A stretch of DNA of 64,000 nucleotides from Legionella massiliensis. GTDB taxonomy: Bacteria > Pseudomonadota > Gammaproteobacteria > Legionellales > Legionellaceae. Location of the stretch: the NCBI RefSeq assembly GCF_000756815.1, contig NZ_CCVW01000003.1, positions 558,001-622,000 on the forward strand, written 5' to 3'. How positions within the stretch are numbered: position 1 is the stretch's first letter; every line of letters starts with the position of its first letter. A model generated the notes under the pieces. That model made no database searches, was not told the DNA's origin, and was given only the letters and a program-made list of their open reading frames with translations. A program made the translations under genes and the position numbers. Shown here one piece after another: positions 29,941 through 43,042 of the stretch.

Positions 29941-31050
29941 CTACTGATCCTCGTCTTCCCAGCTTAGCGTTCCACCAGCTTGATACTCAATTACGCGAGT
30001 TTCAAAGAAGTTTTTCTCTTTCTTCAAATCCATCATTTCACTCATCCAGGGGAAGGGGTTTTCAGCGCCTGGATATTGCTCTGGCAGACCAATCTGGCTT
30101 AAGCGGCGGTTGGCGATAAAATGAAGATACTCTTCAAACATCTCAGCGTTCATACCCAAAATACCATGGGGCATCGTATCTTTGGCGTATTGATATTCCA
30201 GAGCGACACCTTCTTTGATCAGTGCAATGATTTCCTCTTTGAAGGCAGGGGTCCACAAATGGGGGTTTTCAATTTTGATTTGATTAATGACATCAATACC
30301 AAAATTCATATGCATGGACTCATCACGTAAAATGTATTGGAACTGTTCAGAGGTTCCTACCATTTTGTTACGTCTTCCCATTGACAGGATCTGAGTGAAG
30401 CCAACGTAGAAGAAAATACCCTCGAAAACGACGTAGAAGGCAATCAGGTCGCGTAACAATCGTTGATCATCTGCAGGCGTGCCCGTATGGAAGTTGGGAT
30501 CGCAGAGACTTTGTGTGAATGGAAGTGCCCAAGACGCTTTGGTAGCGACAGAGGGAATTTCACGGTACATGTTAAACACAGCCGCTTCGTCAAGACCTAA
30601 GCTTTCGATGATGTATTGATAAGCGTGTGTATGCAGGGCTTCTTCGAAGGCCTGGCGCAGGAGATATTGACGGCATTCTGGGTTGGTAATATGGCGGTAA
30701 ACGGCCAGAACCAGATTGTTAGCAACTAGGGAATCTGCAGTTGAGAAAAAGCCTAGATTACGCAGTACAATCAAACGCTCGTCTTCAGTTAAGCCATTAG
30801 GATCCTTCCATAGAGCAACGTCTGCGCTCATGTTAATTTCATTCGGCATCCAATGGTTAGCGCAGGCAGTTAAATATTTATCCCAAGCCCAGGTATATTT
30901 AAAAGGCACTAACTGGTTTAAGTCAGCACGACAATTGATAATTTGTTTGTCGTCAACTTGAATACGGCTAGCACCCATTTCAAGCGCTTCCAGGCCGGTT
31001 GCGCTTAAATAGTTAGCTGCATTCATGTGTTCTGTAGTAGCAGTTGTCAT
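29941..31050 (-). CDS. nrdB: Ribonucleotide reductase class Ia, beta subunit
   Basis: 369 residues. The di-iron ligands are visible in [18 protein letters not shown] and RDESMHMNF. The radical tyrosine is in HTHAYQY, aligned with Y122 of the enteric enzyme. GAGGAG lies about eight bases before the ATG. With NrdA it reduces ribonucleoside diphosphates to deoxyribonucleotides. It lies 13 bases downstream of nrdA and shares its promoter and NrdR boxes. Confidence 0.97.
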   Translation of the reverse strand: MTTATTEHMNAANYLSATGLEALEMGASRIQVDDKQIINCRADLNQLVPFKYTWAWDKYLTACANHWMPNEINMSADVALWKDPNGLTEDERLIVLRNLGFFSTADSLVANNLVLAVYRHITNPECRQYLLRQAFEEALHTHAYQYIIESLGLDEAAVFNMYREIPSVATKASWALPFTQSLCDPNFHTGTPADDQRLLRDLIAFYVVFEGIFFYVGFTQILSMGRRNKMVGTSEQFQYILRDESMHMNFGIDVINQIKIENPHLWTPAFKEEIIALIKEGVALEYQYAKDTMPHGILGMNAEMFEEYLHFIANRRLSQIGLPEQYPGAENPFPWMSEMMDLKKEKNFFETRVIEYQAGGTLSWEDEDQ

Positions 31051-31063
31051 TCATTTCTCCTCT

Positions 31064-33886
31064 TTATTGGCAGGCTTCGCAGTCTGGATCAAGAATTGAG
31101 CATACTTTCGGCTCAGCATCGAGTTTGACTGCATTGAGTGCCCCATCGGTAACTGTTGATTTTTCGGCATTACTAGCGCCAACACTGCGTAGATAATAGG
31201 TTGTCTTTAAGCCACGTAACCAAGCATGTTTATACAGCTGATCCAATTTTTTACCGGAGGGTTTTGCCATGTAAATATTTAGTGACTGCGCTTGATCGAT
31301 CCATTTTTGCCGGCGCGAAGCAGCTTCAACCAGCCACATAGGATCAATTTCAAAAGCAGTTGCATAGCGAGTTTTCAATTCGGCAGGAATACGGCTGATT
31401 GGTTGTACGCTACCATTGAAATATTTCAAGTCATTAACCATGACCTCATCCCAGAGGTTTAACGCTTTCAGGTCAGCAACCAGGTAAGGATTAATCACAG
31501 TAAACTCGCCTGACAAATTCGATTTCACATAGAGGTTTTGATAGGTTGGTTCAATAGACTGTGAAACCCCGCAAATATTGGAAATAGTCGCTGTAGGCGC
31601 AATAGCCATGACATTCGAGTTACGCATGCCTTGGGTACGTACCTTGACGCGTAGACCTTCCCAATCCAGACGTTGTGAACGATCTTGTTCCAGATATTGG
31701 TTACGAGCTTGTTGCAGCAGATTAATCGAATCAATCGGAAGAATTCCTTTGCTCCAAAGCGAACCCTCATAAGTAGAATAAGAGCCGCGCTCTTTCGCCA
31801 ATTCACAAGAAGCCTCAATGGCATAGTAACTAATTAGTTCCATTGACTCGTCAGCAAATTCAATAGCTTGCTTGGACGTATAATCTATTTTCATAGCATA
31901 GAGCGAATCCTGGAAGCCCATTAATCCTAAACCTACTGGACGATGTTGCAGGTTTGAATTGCGCGCCTGTGGTACTGAGTAATAGTTAATATCAATCACA
32001 TTATCCAGCATACGGACTGCTGTACTAATGGTTTGTTTTAACTTTTTGCGATCCAGTTTGCCATCATGAATATGCGCAGGCAGGTTAATACTACCCAAGT
32101 TACATACTGCAATTTCATCCTGTGACGTGTTGAGTGTAATTTCAGTACATAGATTAGAACTATGAATGACACCAGCATGTTGCTGTGGCGAACGAAGATT
32201 ACAAGAATCTTTAAATGTAAGCCAAGGATGACCCGTTTCAAACAGCATTGAAAGCATACGGCGCCATAGCTTTAACGCTGATACGACCTTTGCATTGTCG
32301 ATTTGGCCACGACGTGCCTTTTCTTCATACTCAGAGTATTTCGCTTCAAAGGCTTTACCGTAGAGATCATGCAAGTCTGGTACGACATCAGGTGAAAACA
32401 GCGTCCATTCGCCTTCTTCATGGACACGTTTCATAAATAAATCGGGAATCCATAAGGCAGTATTCATATCATGGGTACGACGACGATCGTCACCGGTGTT
32501 CTTACGGAGATCTAAGAATTCTTCAACGTCAAGATGCCAGCATTCAAGATAAGCACAAACAGCCCCTTTACGTTTACCGCCTTGGTTAACCGCAACGGCT
32601 GTTGCATCAGCCACATTTAAGAAGGGCACAACACCTTGGGATTTACCATTAGTGCCTTTAATGTGAGCGCCCATTGCACGAACAGGAGTCCAGTCATTAC
32701 CCAGACCACCTGCAAACTTGGACAAGAGAGCATTGTCTTTAATCGCGCTGTAAATACCATCAAGATCATCTGGCACAGTAGTCAAGTAGCAGCTTGATAA
32801 CTGCGGTCTGACTGTTCCTGAGTTAAACAGGGTTGGTGTTGAGGACATATAATCAAAAGACGATAAGAGCAGGTAGAACTCAATTGCTTTCTCATCACGG
32901 TTTTTCTCACGAATAGCGAGCCCCATTGCAACACGCATAAAGAAGGCTTGGGGTAATTCGTAGCGAATACCTTTCTCATGAATGAAATAGCGATCATAGA
33001 GTGTCTGTAGACTGAGGTAGGTAAACTTCATGTCACGCTGAGCTAATAAGGCTTTACCCAGTTTATCCAAATCAAACTCGCCGAGTTTGTGGTCTAACAT
33101 GCCTTGGCCAATTCCATGAGCGATATAGGCTTTAAAGTAAGCAGGGTAGAGCGCTGCCATTTCATCAAAGGTTGCTTCTGTCTGGATCTGTAATTTGCTC
33201 AGAGCCTCTGTTCGCATGCTGTCTAACAATAAACGAGCACTGACATAGGTGTAGTTAGGCTCTGTTTCAACTAAGGCGCGGGCAGACATAATCAGGGCTT
33301 TATGGACATCGTCCAGTTTCGCTTGGTTATAGAGATTACGCAGGGCATCTTTAATGACGGGCTCGGCCTTTACACTTTCCAATTCACGGCAGGCCTCATT
33401 AACAATAGTTTCAACGCGCGCCATATCAAGGGGAGCCAATTCACCGTCTGGCATAGTAATTAGAAGTGTTTTGCTATCACTAGCTTGCTGTTGCAAACTG
33501 GATTCACGCGCTTTGCGATGTGCTTCACGATAGAGCACATAAGCACGGGCAATCTTGTATTCGCTGCTGCGCATTAGGGCAAGTTCAACCTGATCCTGAA
33601 TGTCTTCGATATGAATGGTACCGCCACTTGGTAAACGACGTTTAAAAGCCTGAGTCACCTGTTGAGTTATTTCATCAACCAATTGATGAATGCGGTTTGA
33701 GGCAGCGGCATTATTACCTTCTTCAGCAATAAAGGCTTTAGTAATTGCGACTTTAATTTTGTTATCGTCAAAGGCAACAACTTTGCCGTTACGCTTGATG
33801 GTTTTCAATGAACCTGGGGCGTTAGCGGTCAATTCCAGTTGACTTGTGGGCGGTACATCTTTTACCGGCTCTAGAATCTCAGACAT
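31064..33886 (-). CDS. nrdA: Ribonucleotide reductase class Ia, alpha subunit
   Basis: 940 residues, longer than the enteric form (about 760) because of an extended N-terminal ATP-cone region (about residues 25-220). The catalytic core includes the active-site segment around NLCTEITLNTSQDEIAVCNLGSINL and the radical-transfer tyrosine pair near KTTYYLRS. The C-terminus ends DPDCEACQ, giving the two redox cysteines that are recharged by thioredoxin. The ATP cone implies allosteric control by dATP. It is transcribed with nrdB from the promoter at about 34000. Confidence 0.96.
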   Translation of the reverse strand: MSEILEPVKDVPPTSQLELTANAPGSLKTIKRNGKVVAFDDNKIKVAITKAFIAEEGNNAAASNRIHQLVDEITQQVTQAFKRRLPSGGTIHIEDIQDQVELALMRSSEYKIARAYVLYREAHRKARESSLQQQASDSKTLLITMPDGELAPLDMARVETIVNEACRELESVKAEPVIKDALRNLYNQAKLDDVHKALIMSARALVETEPNYTYVSARLLLDSMRTEALSKLQIQTEATFDEMAALYPAYFKAYIAHGIGQGMLDHKLGEFDLDKLGKALLAQRDMKFTYLSLQTLYDRYFIHEKGIRYELPQAFFMRVAMGLAIREKNRDEKAIEFYLLLSSFDYMSSTPTLFNSGTVRPQLSSCYLTTVPDDLDGIYSAIKDNALLSKFAGGLGNDWTPVRAMGAHIKGTNGKSQGVVPFLNVADATAVAVNQGGKRKGAVCAYLECWHLDVEEFLDLRKNTGDDRRRTHDMNTALWIPDLFMKRVHEEGEWTLFSPDVVPDLHDLYGKAFEAKYSEYEEKARRGQIDNAKVVSALKLWRRMLSMLFETGHPWLTFKDSCNLRSPQQHAGVIHSSNLCTEITLNTSQDEIAVCNLGSINLPAHIHDGKLDRKKLKQTISTAVRMLDNVIDINYYSVPQARNSNLQHRPVGLGLMGFQDSLYAMKIDYTSKQAIEFADESMELISYYAIEASCELAKERGSYSTYEGSLWSKGILPIDSINLLQQARNQYLEQDRSQRLDWEGLRVKVRTQGMRNSNVMAIAPTATISNICGVSQSIEPTYQNLYVKSNLSGEFTVINPYLVADLKALNLWDEVMVNDLKYFNGSVQPISRIPAELKTRYATAFEIDPMWLVEAASRRQKWIDQAQSLNIYMAKPSGKKLDQLYKHAWLRGLKTTYYLRSVGASNAEKSTVTDGALNAVKLDAEPKVCSILDPDCEACQ

Positions 33887-33981
33887 GTTTTCTCCATAGA
33901 AAATGTTATTTTTCTTGTTCTTTGCTTAATCTCATTCCATGAAATTAGGCAAGTGTCATATTCTATAGTATAGCATTGAAA

Positions 33982-34028
33982 ACACAATATATAGGGGTGA
34001 TAAAATTTTATCTCTCTATATATTGTGT
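33982..34028 (-). promoter_or_regulatory. Pair of NrdR boxes in the nrdAB promoter
   Basis: ACACAATATATAGGGG (33982-33997) and the reverse complement of ACACAATATATAGAGA (34013-34028) both match the NrdR box ACACwATATATwGwGT. Their centres are 31 bases apart, three helical turns, as in known nrd promoters. The site lies about 100-140 bases before the nrdA start and implies NrdR repression when dATP is plentiful. Confidence 0.9.
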
Positions 34029-34164
34029 TTATAACTAGTTTATAACTTGTGGATAAGATGTGTGAATCTGCTTAAATCCGTTATTTTTAAGCGTTTCTAT
34101 GTTTCTGAATAAAAATCCTCGCATCTACGAGGGCAAAGAAAAATTCCCTCGCCTCCTTGGGGGA

Positions 34165-34242
34165 CACAGCTATTAAGCTAAGGGCATTTGTCATTCCCGC
34201 CTTCGCGGGAATGACAAAACCTTCCTTAACTTAACGGCAGTG
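34165..34242. repeat. Family A repeat, minimal copy 3
   Basis: Only the ends remain: CAGCTATTAAGCTAAGG, one inner hairpin (TCATTCCCGC-CTTC-GCGGGAATGA) and CCTTAACTTAACGGCAGTG. The middle of about 55 bases found in full copies is missing. The flanks CCTTGGGGGACA and CCTTTGGGGGAGA look like an imperfect target duplication. Confidence 0.75.
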
Positions 34243-34259
34243 CCTTTGGGGGAGAGGGG

Positions 34260-35042
34260 TCAGCTTTTAGCTTTAACAACCACCGCATCACTAACATTAG
34301 AAAAACCATGAACATCCAATTGAAAAGAATCAAGCTGAGCTCGCAACTGGCTTGAGCTACCGCCATCAAGATTCAGAGCATTTTCGCAATTCAGCGGCTG
34401 AGCTTTCATCAACTGTGCTAACTCTGTTGTAGAGAGGGGCATATTATCCGTTACTAGAATAATAAGTCGTCCATCATGAGTAATACCTAGGGCTGAACGT
34501 TCTGCCCGACCTGGTTTGAGTGGTGGGATGCGGTTATTTATAAGCAATCTTGGGCCGCTTTGGATAGCAAATTCAATTTGGTGATCTGGGCTATATTGAT
34601 TGGCACTAGTCAGATAGGCTTTTTGATTTTTGATATAGAAAATACCCCACCAACTAATGTTTTTGGCGGGGTTATGTTGCTGTTTATTATTAATTCGCAA
34701 ACCCAGCGGCTTGTAATCATTGTCAAAAAAACCACCGTTAATGGCTAATAAGGCCTTAGAGTATTGAGCATATTCTTCAATAGACGCATGTTGGCGAGAC
34801 AGATCCTTGGCCGAAACCAGTGATAACTCATTTTCTTTGAGATCAATACGAAAAACATGGACATGAGACCAAGGCGTTAAAAAGCTACCGTCAAGATCCT
34901 GATACTCAATACCTGGAGCAAGCTTACGCCAATCACTGGTCGCACAGGCATAATTTGCGAAAACGAAGAGTAGCAAAGCAGCCGTTGAAAATTTTAAGGC
35001 TCGGGTAAGCCATTTTACAAGGTCAATGGTTTGCCTGGGCAT
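34260..35042 (-). CDS. Exported phosphodiester glycosidase-domain protein
   Basis: 260 residues with an N-terminal signal or anchor (ALKFSTAALLLFVFANYACA). The rest matches the phosphodiester glycosidase fold (the NAGPA, formerly DUF2233, family): LAINGGFFD, QSGPRLLINN, RSALGITHDGRLIILV and NLDGGSSSQL are the conserved blocks. Related enzymes remove N-acetylglucosamine from phosphodiesters, and bacterial members may act on wall or surface glycans. The real substrate is not known. The gene is divergent from pmbA, with a gap of about 20-50 bases, so their promoters must overlap. Confidence 0.85.
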   Translation of the reverse strand: MPRQTIDLVKWLTRALKFSTAALLLFVFANYACATSDWRKLAPGIEYQDLDGSFLTPWSHVHVFRIDLKENELSLVSAKDLSRQHASIEEYAQYSKALLAINGGFFDNDYKPLGLRINNKQQHNPAKNISWWGIFYIKNQKAYLTSANQYSPDHQIEFAIQSGPRLLINNRIPPLKPGRAERSALGITHDGRLIILVTDNMPLSTTELAQLMKAQPLNCENALNLDGGSSSQLRAQLDSFQLDVHGFSNVSDAVVVKAKS

Positions 35043-35089
35043 ATTAATCTTGTATCCTTATGAACAAACTTTTTAGTGGCGGAATCACC

Positions 35090-36448
35090 ATGGGAACATT
35101 AGGGGAAAATAACAATAGAGCGGTAGCGAAGTCAACCAACAAATTGTCTGAGCTAATGCAAGATGTTTTAGCACGAGCCAAGGCAAAGGGCGCAACAGAT
35201 GCGTCAGTTTCTGTAAACCATGATAGCGGTTATTCGGTTGATGTGCGGATGGGCGAGGTTGAAACGGTTGCCTTTAGTGAAGATAAAGGAGTGGCTTTGA
35301 CTGTATATATAGGCAATCGCAAAGGAAGCTCAAGCAGTACCGATACCTCTCCAGCAGCCTTAGATGCCTTAGTGACCGCGGCCTGCGATATTGCCTTAGT
35401 CAGCGCTGCTGATCCCTGTTTTGGCTTGGCTGATAAGGAACTAATCAATAATGATTATCCAGATTTGGATCTCTTCCATCCTTGGGAGATAACCCCTGCT
35501 GAAGCGATAGAAAAAGCCCTCGCCTGTGAAGCTCAGGCATTAGCAATGGATAAACGCATTACAAATTCTGATGGAGTTAATTTTTCAACCTACGCATTTT
35601 GCAATGGCTTTGCCAATACCAATGGTGCCAAGGGCATTATTCAAAGTACTCGCCACGGTTTGAGCTGCTCGCTGATCGCCAAAGAAGGGGAAACCATGCA
35701 GCGTGACTATGATTACACAACCGCAAGGCGTGCTATTGATTTAAATTCGCTGGAAAATTTAGCTAAGAGTGCCGTAGAGCGGGCCACCAGTCGTTTGGGA
35801 GCTAGAAAGGTGCAGACGCAAAAGGTACCGGTATTATTCTCTACTCGCGTTTCTTCGGGGTTATTTGCAAGCTTTATTAATGCAATTAGTGGTGGAAATT
35901 TATATCGTAAAAATACTTTTTTACTCGACTCGATTGATCAGCAAATTTTTCCGCAAAATATCAGGGTTTACGAACAGCCATTTTTACCAAGAGGCTTAGG
36001 AAGTTCTCCCTTCGACGCTGATGGAGTTCCAACAAGGAATAATGTTTTTGTTGAGGAAGGGATCGTGCGCCAATATGTTTTAGGTAGTTATTCAGCCAGG
36101 CGTTTGGGAGTAAAGACAACGGCTAATAGTGGTGGTGTTTTTAATCTTACAATTGACCCCACTGCTGGTGATTTACAAGATCTGCTGCGGAAAATGGATA
36201 CGGGCTTGCTAGTTACAGAACTAATGGGGCAGGGCGTTAATGGTTTAACTGGCGATTATTCTCGTGGCGCCGCTGGTTTCTGGGTGGAAAATGGTGAGAT
36301 TCAATATCCAGTTGAGGAAATTACGATAGCTGGTAACTTGAAGGATATGTTCAAGGCGATAGCTGCCGTTGGCAATGATCACAATCCTAATATTCCTACA
36401 CGTTGTGGATCGATTTTGCTTGAAGAGATGATGATCGCTGGGCATTAG
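35090..36448 (+). CDS. pmbA: Metalloprotease subunit PmbA/TldE
   Basis: 452 residues from the ATG at 35090, with 462 if the ATG at 35060 is used. Neither start has a strong ribosome site, though GGCGGA before 35090 is slightly better. The sequence matches PmbA end to end (NRKGSSSSTDTSPAALDALVTAACDIA, STPFDADGVPTRNN-like, LMGQGVNGLTGDYSRGAAGFWVENGEIQYPVEEITIAGNLKDM). PmbA pairs with TldD in a peptidase that matures peptides such as microcins and quinohaemoproteins. The TldD gene is not in the window. Confidence 0.95.
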   Translation: MGTLGENNNRAVAKSTNKLSELMQDVLARAKAKGATDASVSVNHDSGYSVDVRMGEVETVAFSEDKGVALTVYIGNRKGSSSSTDTSPAALDALVTAACDIALVSAADPCFGLADKELINNDYPDLDLFHPWEITPAEAIEKALACEAQALAMDKRITNSDGVNFSTYAFCNGFANTNGAKGIIQSTRHGLSCSLIAKEGETMQRDYDYTTARRAIDLNSLENLAKSAVERATSRLGARKVQTQKVPVLFSTRVSSGLFASFINAISGGNLYRKNTFLLDSIDQQIFPQNIRVYEQPFLPRGLGSSPFDADGVPTRNNVFVEEGIVRQYVLGSYSARRLGVKTTANSGGVFNLTIDPTAGDLQDLLRKMDTGLLVTELMGQGVNGLTGDYSRGAAGFWVENGEIQYPVEEITIAGNLKDMFKAIAAVGNDHNPNIPTRCGSILLEEMMIAGH

Positions 36449-36456
36449 GCTTTACT

Positions 36457-36519
36457 CCTCTCATCCAGCCTATCCCTTCTCCCCTAAGGGGAGAAGGTGC
36501 CAGCAGGGCGGATGAGGGG
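36457..36519. repeat. Family C inverted repeat, copy 2
   Basis: CCTCTCATCC to GGATGAGGGG, with inner arms TTCTCCCCT and AGGGGAGAA. It is less perfect than 19412-19476. It lies between the convergent pmbA and infA genes and is a likely two-way terminator. Confidence 0.75.
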
Positions 36520-36529
36520 AGTAAATTAA

Positions 36530-36751
36530 TTAGTTCTTATCACGAAATATAATTCGACCCTTAGTCAAATCATAAGGTGTTAATTCAACCTTCACCTTGT
36601 CACCAGTTAAAATACGAATATAGTTTTTGCGCATACGGCCTGAAATATGTGCGGTCACAATATGGCCATTTTCTAGTTCCACACGAAACATGGTATTTGG
36701 CAGGGTGTCAATAACTGTCCCTAGCATCTCAATATGATCTTCTTTCGCCAT
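36530..36751 (-). CDS. infA: Translation initiation factor IF-1
   Basis: 73 residues from the ATG at 36751. The whole protein is the S1-like OB fold of IF-1 ([20 protein letters not shown], then [19 protein letters not shown]). A longer in-frame reading to 36928 would run into the end of aat and has no IF-1 character. IF-1 binds the ribosomal A site during initiation. It is the third gene of trxB-aat-infA, 112 bases after aat. That gap is AT-rich and may hold its own promoter. Confidence 0.97.
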   Translation of the reverse strand: MAKEDHIEMLGTVIDTLPNTMFRVELENGHIVTAHISGRMRKNYIRILTGDKVKVELTPYDLTKGRIIFRDKN

Positions 36752-36863
36752 AGGTCTCTCAAATAGATATCGAAAAATAAAGCGCAAATAGTGCACTAAA
36801 ATGAGAAAAATGGCAATCAACTCTATTGAGAGTCGCTGAAAATTAGTAAAAAAACACAAAACT

Positions 36864-37559
36864 TTAGCTCTCTGTATTGGCCCAGAGTCCACGACGAGTT
36901 GGATATTGCAAGGTTTTCTGTAAGTCATGCAGAAACTTGCTACGACTAACTATTTCTGCTCCCAGACTTTGTAAATGAGGTGTTGGTAATTGGCAATCGA
37001 TAAAATCAAAGTCCCAGCTATTCAGGGTTTGGCAGAGGTGGTACATAGCTAATTTTGAGGCATCACGTGCCTGGTGAAACATTGATTCGCCAAAAAAAGC
37101 ATGGCCTAGGCTCAATCCATATAAACCACCGATTAATTTTTCATTCTGCCAAATTTCAAAAGAGTGTGCATAACCCATGAGATGTAGCTTGGTATAGGCG
37201 TCGCACATCTCATCACTAATCCAGGTATGGTTAATTCTTCCTTCGGCATTAGCACAAGCCCGCATGACCTGGCTAAACGCGGTATCTATCTTAAACACAT
37301 AGGGTTTCTTCAACGCTTGTTTTAGGCTGCGGGAAAGTTTAAAGCGCGAGGGTTTTAAAAGAAGTCGTGGATCTGGAGACCACCAAAGGATAGGTCCTCC
37401 GGGTTCATACCAGGGGAAAATACCTTGTTGATAAGCTGCCAGTATGCGCTCGGAGGATAAATCTCCCCCGATTGCTAAAAGCCCTTCAGTATCAGCGTCT
37501 TTCGGGTTAGGAAAGCGGAAATCGTTTGGACTTAAAAATACTGGCAGTGAAGCGTCAAT
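36864..37559 (-). CDS. aat: Leucyl/phenylalanyl-tRNA-protein transferase, apparent ATT start
   Basis: 231 residues. Aat homology runs unbroken from [22 protein letters not shown] through [20 protein letters not shown] to the [15 protein letters not shown] segment, in one open frame from the trxB stop. That frame has no ATG, GTG or TTG before the TTG at 37313, which would remove the first third including the WWSPDPR motif. The ATT at 37557-37559 directly follows the trxB TAA and has GGGAG eight bases upstream, so it is the best start; CTG at 37547 is an alternative. The enzyme adds Leu or Phe to N-terminal Arg or Lys for the N-degron pathway. Confidence 0.88.
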   Translation of the reverse strand: MDASLPVFLSPNDFRFPNPKDADTEGLLAIGGDLSSERILAAYQQGIFPWYEPGGPILWWSPDPRLLLKPSRFKLSRSLKQALKKPYVFKIDTAFSQVMRACANAEGRINHTWISDEMCDAYTKLHLMGYAHSFEIWQNEKLIGGLYGLSLGHAFFGESMFHQARDASKLAMYHLCQTLNSWDFDFIDCQLPTPHLQSLGAEIVSRSKFLHDLQKTLQYPTRRGLWANTES

Positions 37560-41066
<3,507 letters not shown>

Positions 41067-41069
41067 GCG

Positions 41070-41678
41070 ATGAAGCGTTTTGTTTCCCTTCTAGCATTGG
41101 TATTTGCAACTAATGCATTCTGTGACTCAGCCGGTGATGAGTTGCAAACCAGGCTTAATGCTATGCATTCGCTGACGGCTAATTTCAATCAGGTCGTTAA
41201 AACAAAACAAAAAGAAATTTCTCATTCCACTGGAACAATGGCGCTGGAACGTCCTGGTCGTTTTCGCTGGCAGACCAAGGACCCTATGGAGCAGCTCGTT
41301 GTTGCTGATGGTAAAAAGCTATGGGTTTATGATGTTGATTTGGAGCAAGTCACTGTTAAAAAGCAAGATGATGAGCTGAGTGGTACAGCTGCCTTGTTTT
41401 TAAGTGGTTATGATAATACTGTGACTCGTGACTTTGATGTTAGTGCAACGGGAACAGGTGCAGACCAAGCTTATGATTTACATTCAAAATCAGAGAAGGC
41501 TAATTTTCAACGATTGAAACTTATATTTAAAAACAATGTGTTAGCTGGTATTGAAATGTACGATCAGTTGGGGCAACACACGATTGTCAGTTTAACCAAT
41601 GTAAAATCTAATCCGAAGGTTGCGGCCTCTTTGTTTCAATTTAAGCCCCCCAAAGGGACGGATGTTGTGCAGCAATGA
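41070..41678 (+). CDS. lolA: Outer-membrane lipoprotein carrier LolA
   Basis: 202 residues with a signal peptide (RFVSLLALVFATNAFC). The mature part starts like LolA (ELQTRLNAMHSLTANFNQVV) and has the PGRFRWQTKDPMEQLVVADG core. It carries lipoproteins across the periplasm from LolCDE to LolB. It begins three bases after the ftsK stop and overlaps rarA by four, giving the common ftsK-lolA-rarA operon. Confidence 0.96.
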   Translation: MKRFVSLLALVFATNAFCDSAGDELQTRLNAMHSLTANFNQVVKTKQKEISHSTGTMALERPGRFRWQTKDPMEQLVVADGKKLWVYDVDLEQVTVKKQDDELSGTAALFLSGYDNTVTRDFDVSATGTGADQAYDLHSKSEKANFQRLKLIFKNNVLAGIEMYDQLGQHTIVSLTNVKSNPKVAASLFQFKPPKGTDVVQQ

Positions 41679-42979
41679 GCTTGTTTGCTAGCCAGCCCCA
41701 AGCTCCCTTAGCCGAATTATTAAGGCCTAAGCATTGGGATCAGGTCGTTGGCCAAACTCATTTGCTCGCCCCTGGTAAACCCCTCAGACTAGCCTTTGAG
41801 TCAGGAAAACCCCACTCTATGATTCTCTGGGGACCGCCAGGCGTAGGTAAAACAACCTTAGCTCGTTTGAGTGCTGAGGCTTTTGATTGTGAATGGATAG
41901 CGCTTTCCGCTGTTTTTTCCGGGGTTAAGGATATTCGGGAAGCGGTTGAACAGGCAAAACAGTATTTATCCTTACAGCGACATACTCTGCTTTTCATTGA
42001 TGAAATACACCGTTTCAATAAATCCCAGCAAGATGCCTTACTTCCCTTTACTGAATCGGGGCTAGTTACCTTTATTGGTGCAACAACGGAAAATCCTTCC
42101 TTTGAGGTGAACTCTGCTTTACTCTCCCGTGCCCAGGTTTATGTACTTAAACCGCTCACAGAAACAGAATTAAAACTATTGATAGCACGTGCTCAGGAAA
42201 TGGTTTTGGCGCATCTGCGATTTGAGGAACAGGCTATCGAACATCTTGTCAGCTATGCCGATGGCGATGCCCGCCGTTTGTTTAATCTTCTGGAACAAAT
42301 AAATACGGCCGCAAGGACGCAGGGCGTTGATCAAGTGACTGATACTTTAATTGTCAATGCCTTAAGCCCAAGCGGTCGTCGTTTTGATAAGGGTGGCGAA
42401 AACTTTTACGATCAAATCTCTGCCTTGCATAAATCCGTGCGTGGCTCGAATCCTGATGCCGCCCTCTATTGGCTATGTCGTATGCTTGATGGCGGCGTAG
42501 ATCCGCATTATCTGGCACGCCGTATAGTGAGAATGTCCTGGGAAGATATAGGTCTGGCCGATCCACGTGCAATCCAGCTAGCTAACGATGCTGCATCAAC
42601 CTTTGAGCGCTTAGGCACTCCTGAAGGTGAATTAGCTTTGGGGCAGGCTGTCATTTATCTGGCAGTAGCTCCCAAGAGCAATGCAGGTTATGTTGCTTTC
42701 AACAAGGCCATGGCCTTTGTAAAACAAGACAAATCACGCGAGGTTCCTGTCCATTTGCGCAATGCACCAACAAAACTAATGAAAGAACTGGGCTATGGCC
42801 ACGCCTATCGCTATGCCCACGACGAGCCGAATGCTTATGCTGCCGGTGAAAAATATTTACCAGAGGGAATGAAAGAACCAGGCTGGTACGAGCCGGTGCC
42901 CAGAGGACTCGAGTCGAAGATTGCAGATAAGATGGCTTTTTTACGTCAATTAGATAAGGACGCAGAGAAAAATAAATAA
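41675..42979 (+). CDS. rarA: Replication-associated recombination protein RarA (MgsA)
   Basis: 434 residues. AAA+ ATPase with Walker A GPPGVGKTTL, Walker B LLFIDEIHRF and the clamp-loader-like sensor TIGATTENPSFE. The C-terminal tetramerisation region includes KSVRGSNPDAALYWLCRMLDGG. It acts at stalled replication forks, often with SSB and RecA. The ATGA overlap with lolA shows translational coupling. Confidence 0.96.
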   Translation: MSLFASQPQAPLAELLRPKHWDQVVGQTHLLAPGKPLRLAFESGKPHSMILWGPPGVGKTTLARLSAEAFDCEWIALSAVFSGVKDIREAVEQAKQYLSLQRHTLLFIDEIHRFNKSQQDALLPFTESGLVTFIGATTENPSFEVNSALLSRAQVYVLKPLTETELKLLIARAQEMVLAHLRFEEQAIEHLVSYADGDARRLFNLLEQINTAARTQGVDQVTDTLIVNALSPSGRRFDKGGENFYDQISALHKSVRGSNPDAALYWLCRMLDGGVDPHYLARRIVRMSWEDIGLADPRAIQLANDAASTFERLGTPEGELALGQAVIYLAVAPKSNAGYVAFNKAMAFVKQDKSREVPVHLRNAPTKLMKELGYGHAYRYAHDEPNAYAAGEKYLPEGMKEPGWYEPVPRGLESKIADKMAFLRQLDKDAEKNK

Positions 42980-43042
42980 AAAATGGACTTCGAATTGGTG
43001 ATTCAGCTTTCGGAGCGAGAGAGTCCTATTACCAAATAACAT

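Noticed and set aside
36752-36928. N-terminal extension of infA
   Set aside because: The extra 59 residues have no IF-1 similarity and run into the end of aat in another frame.
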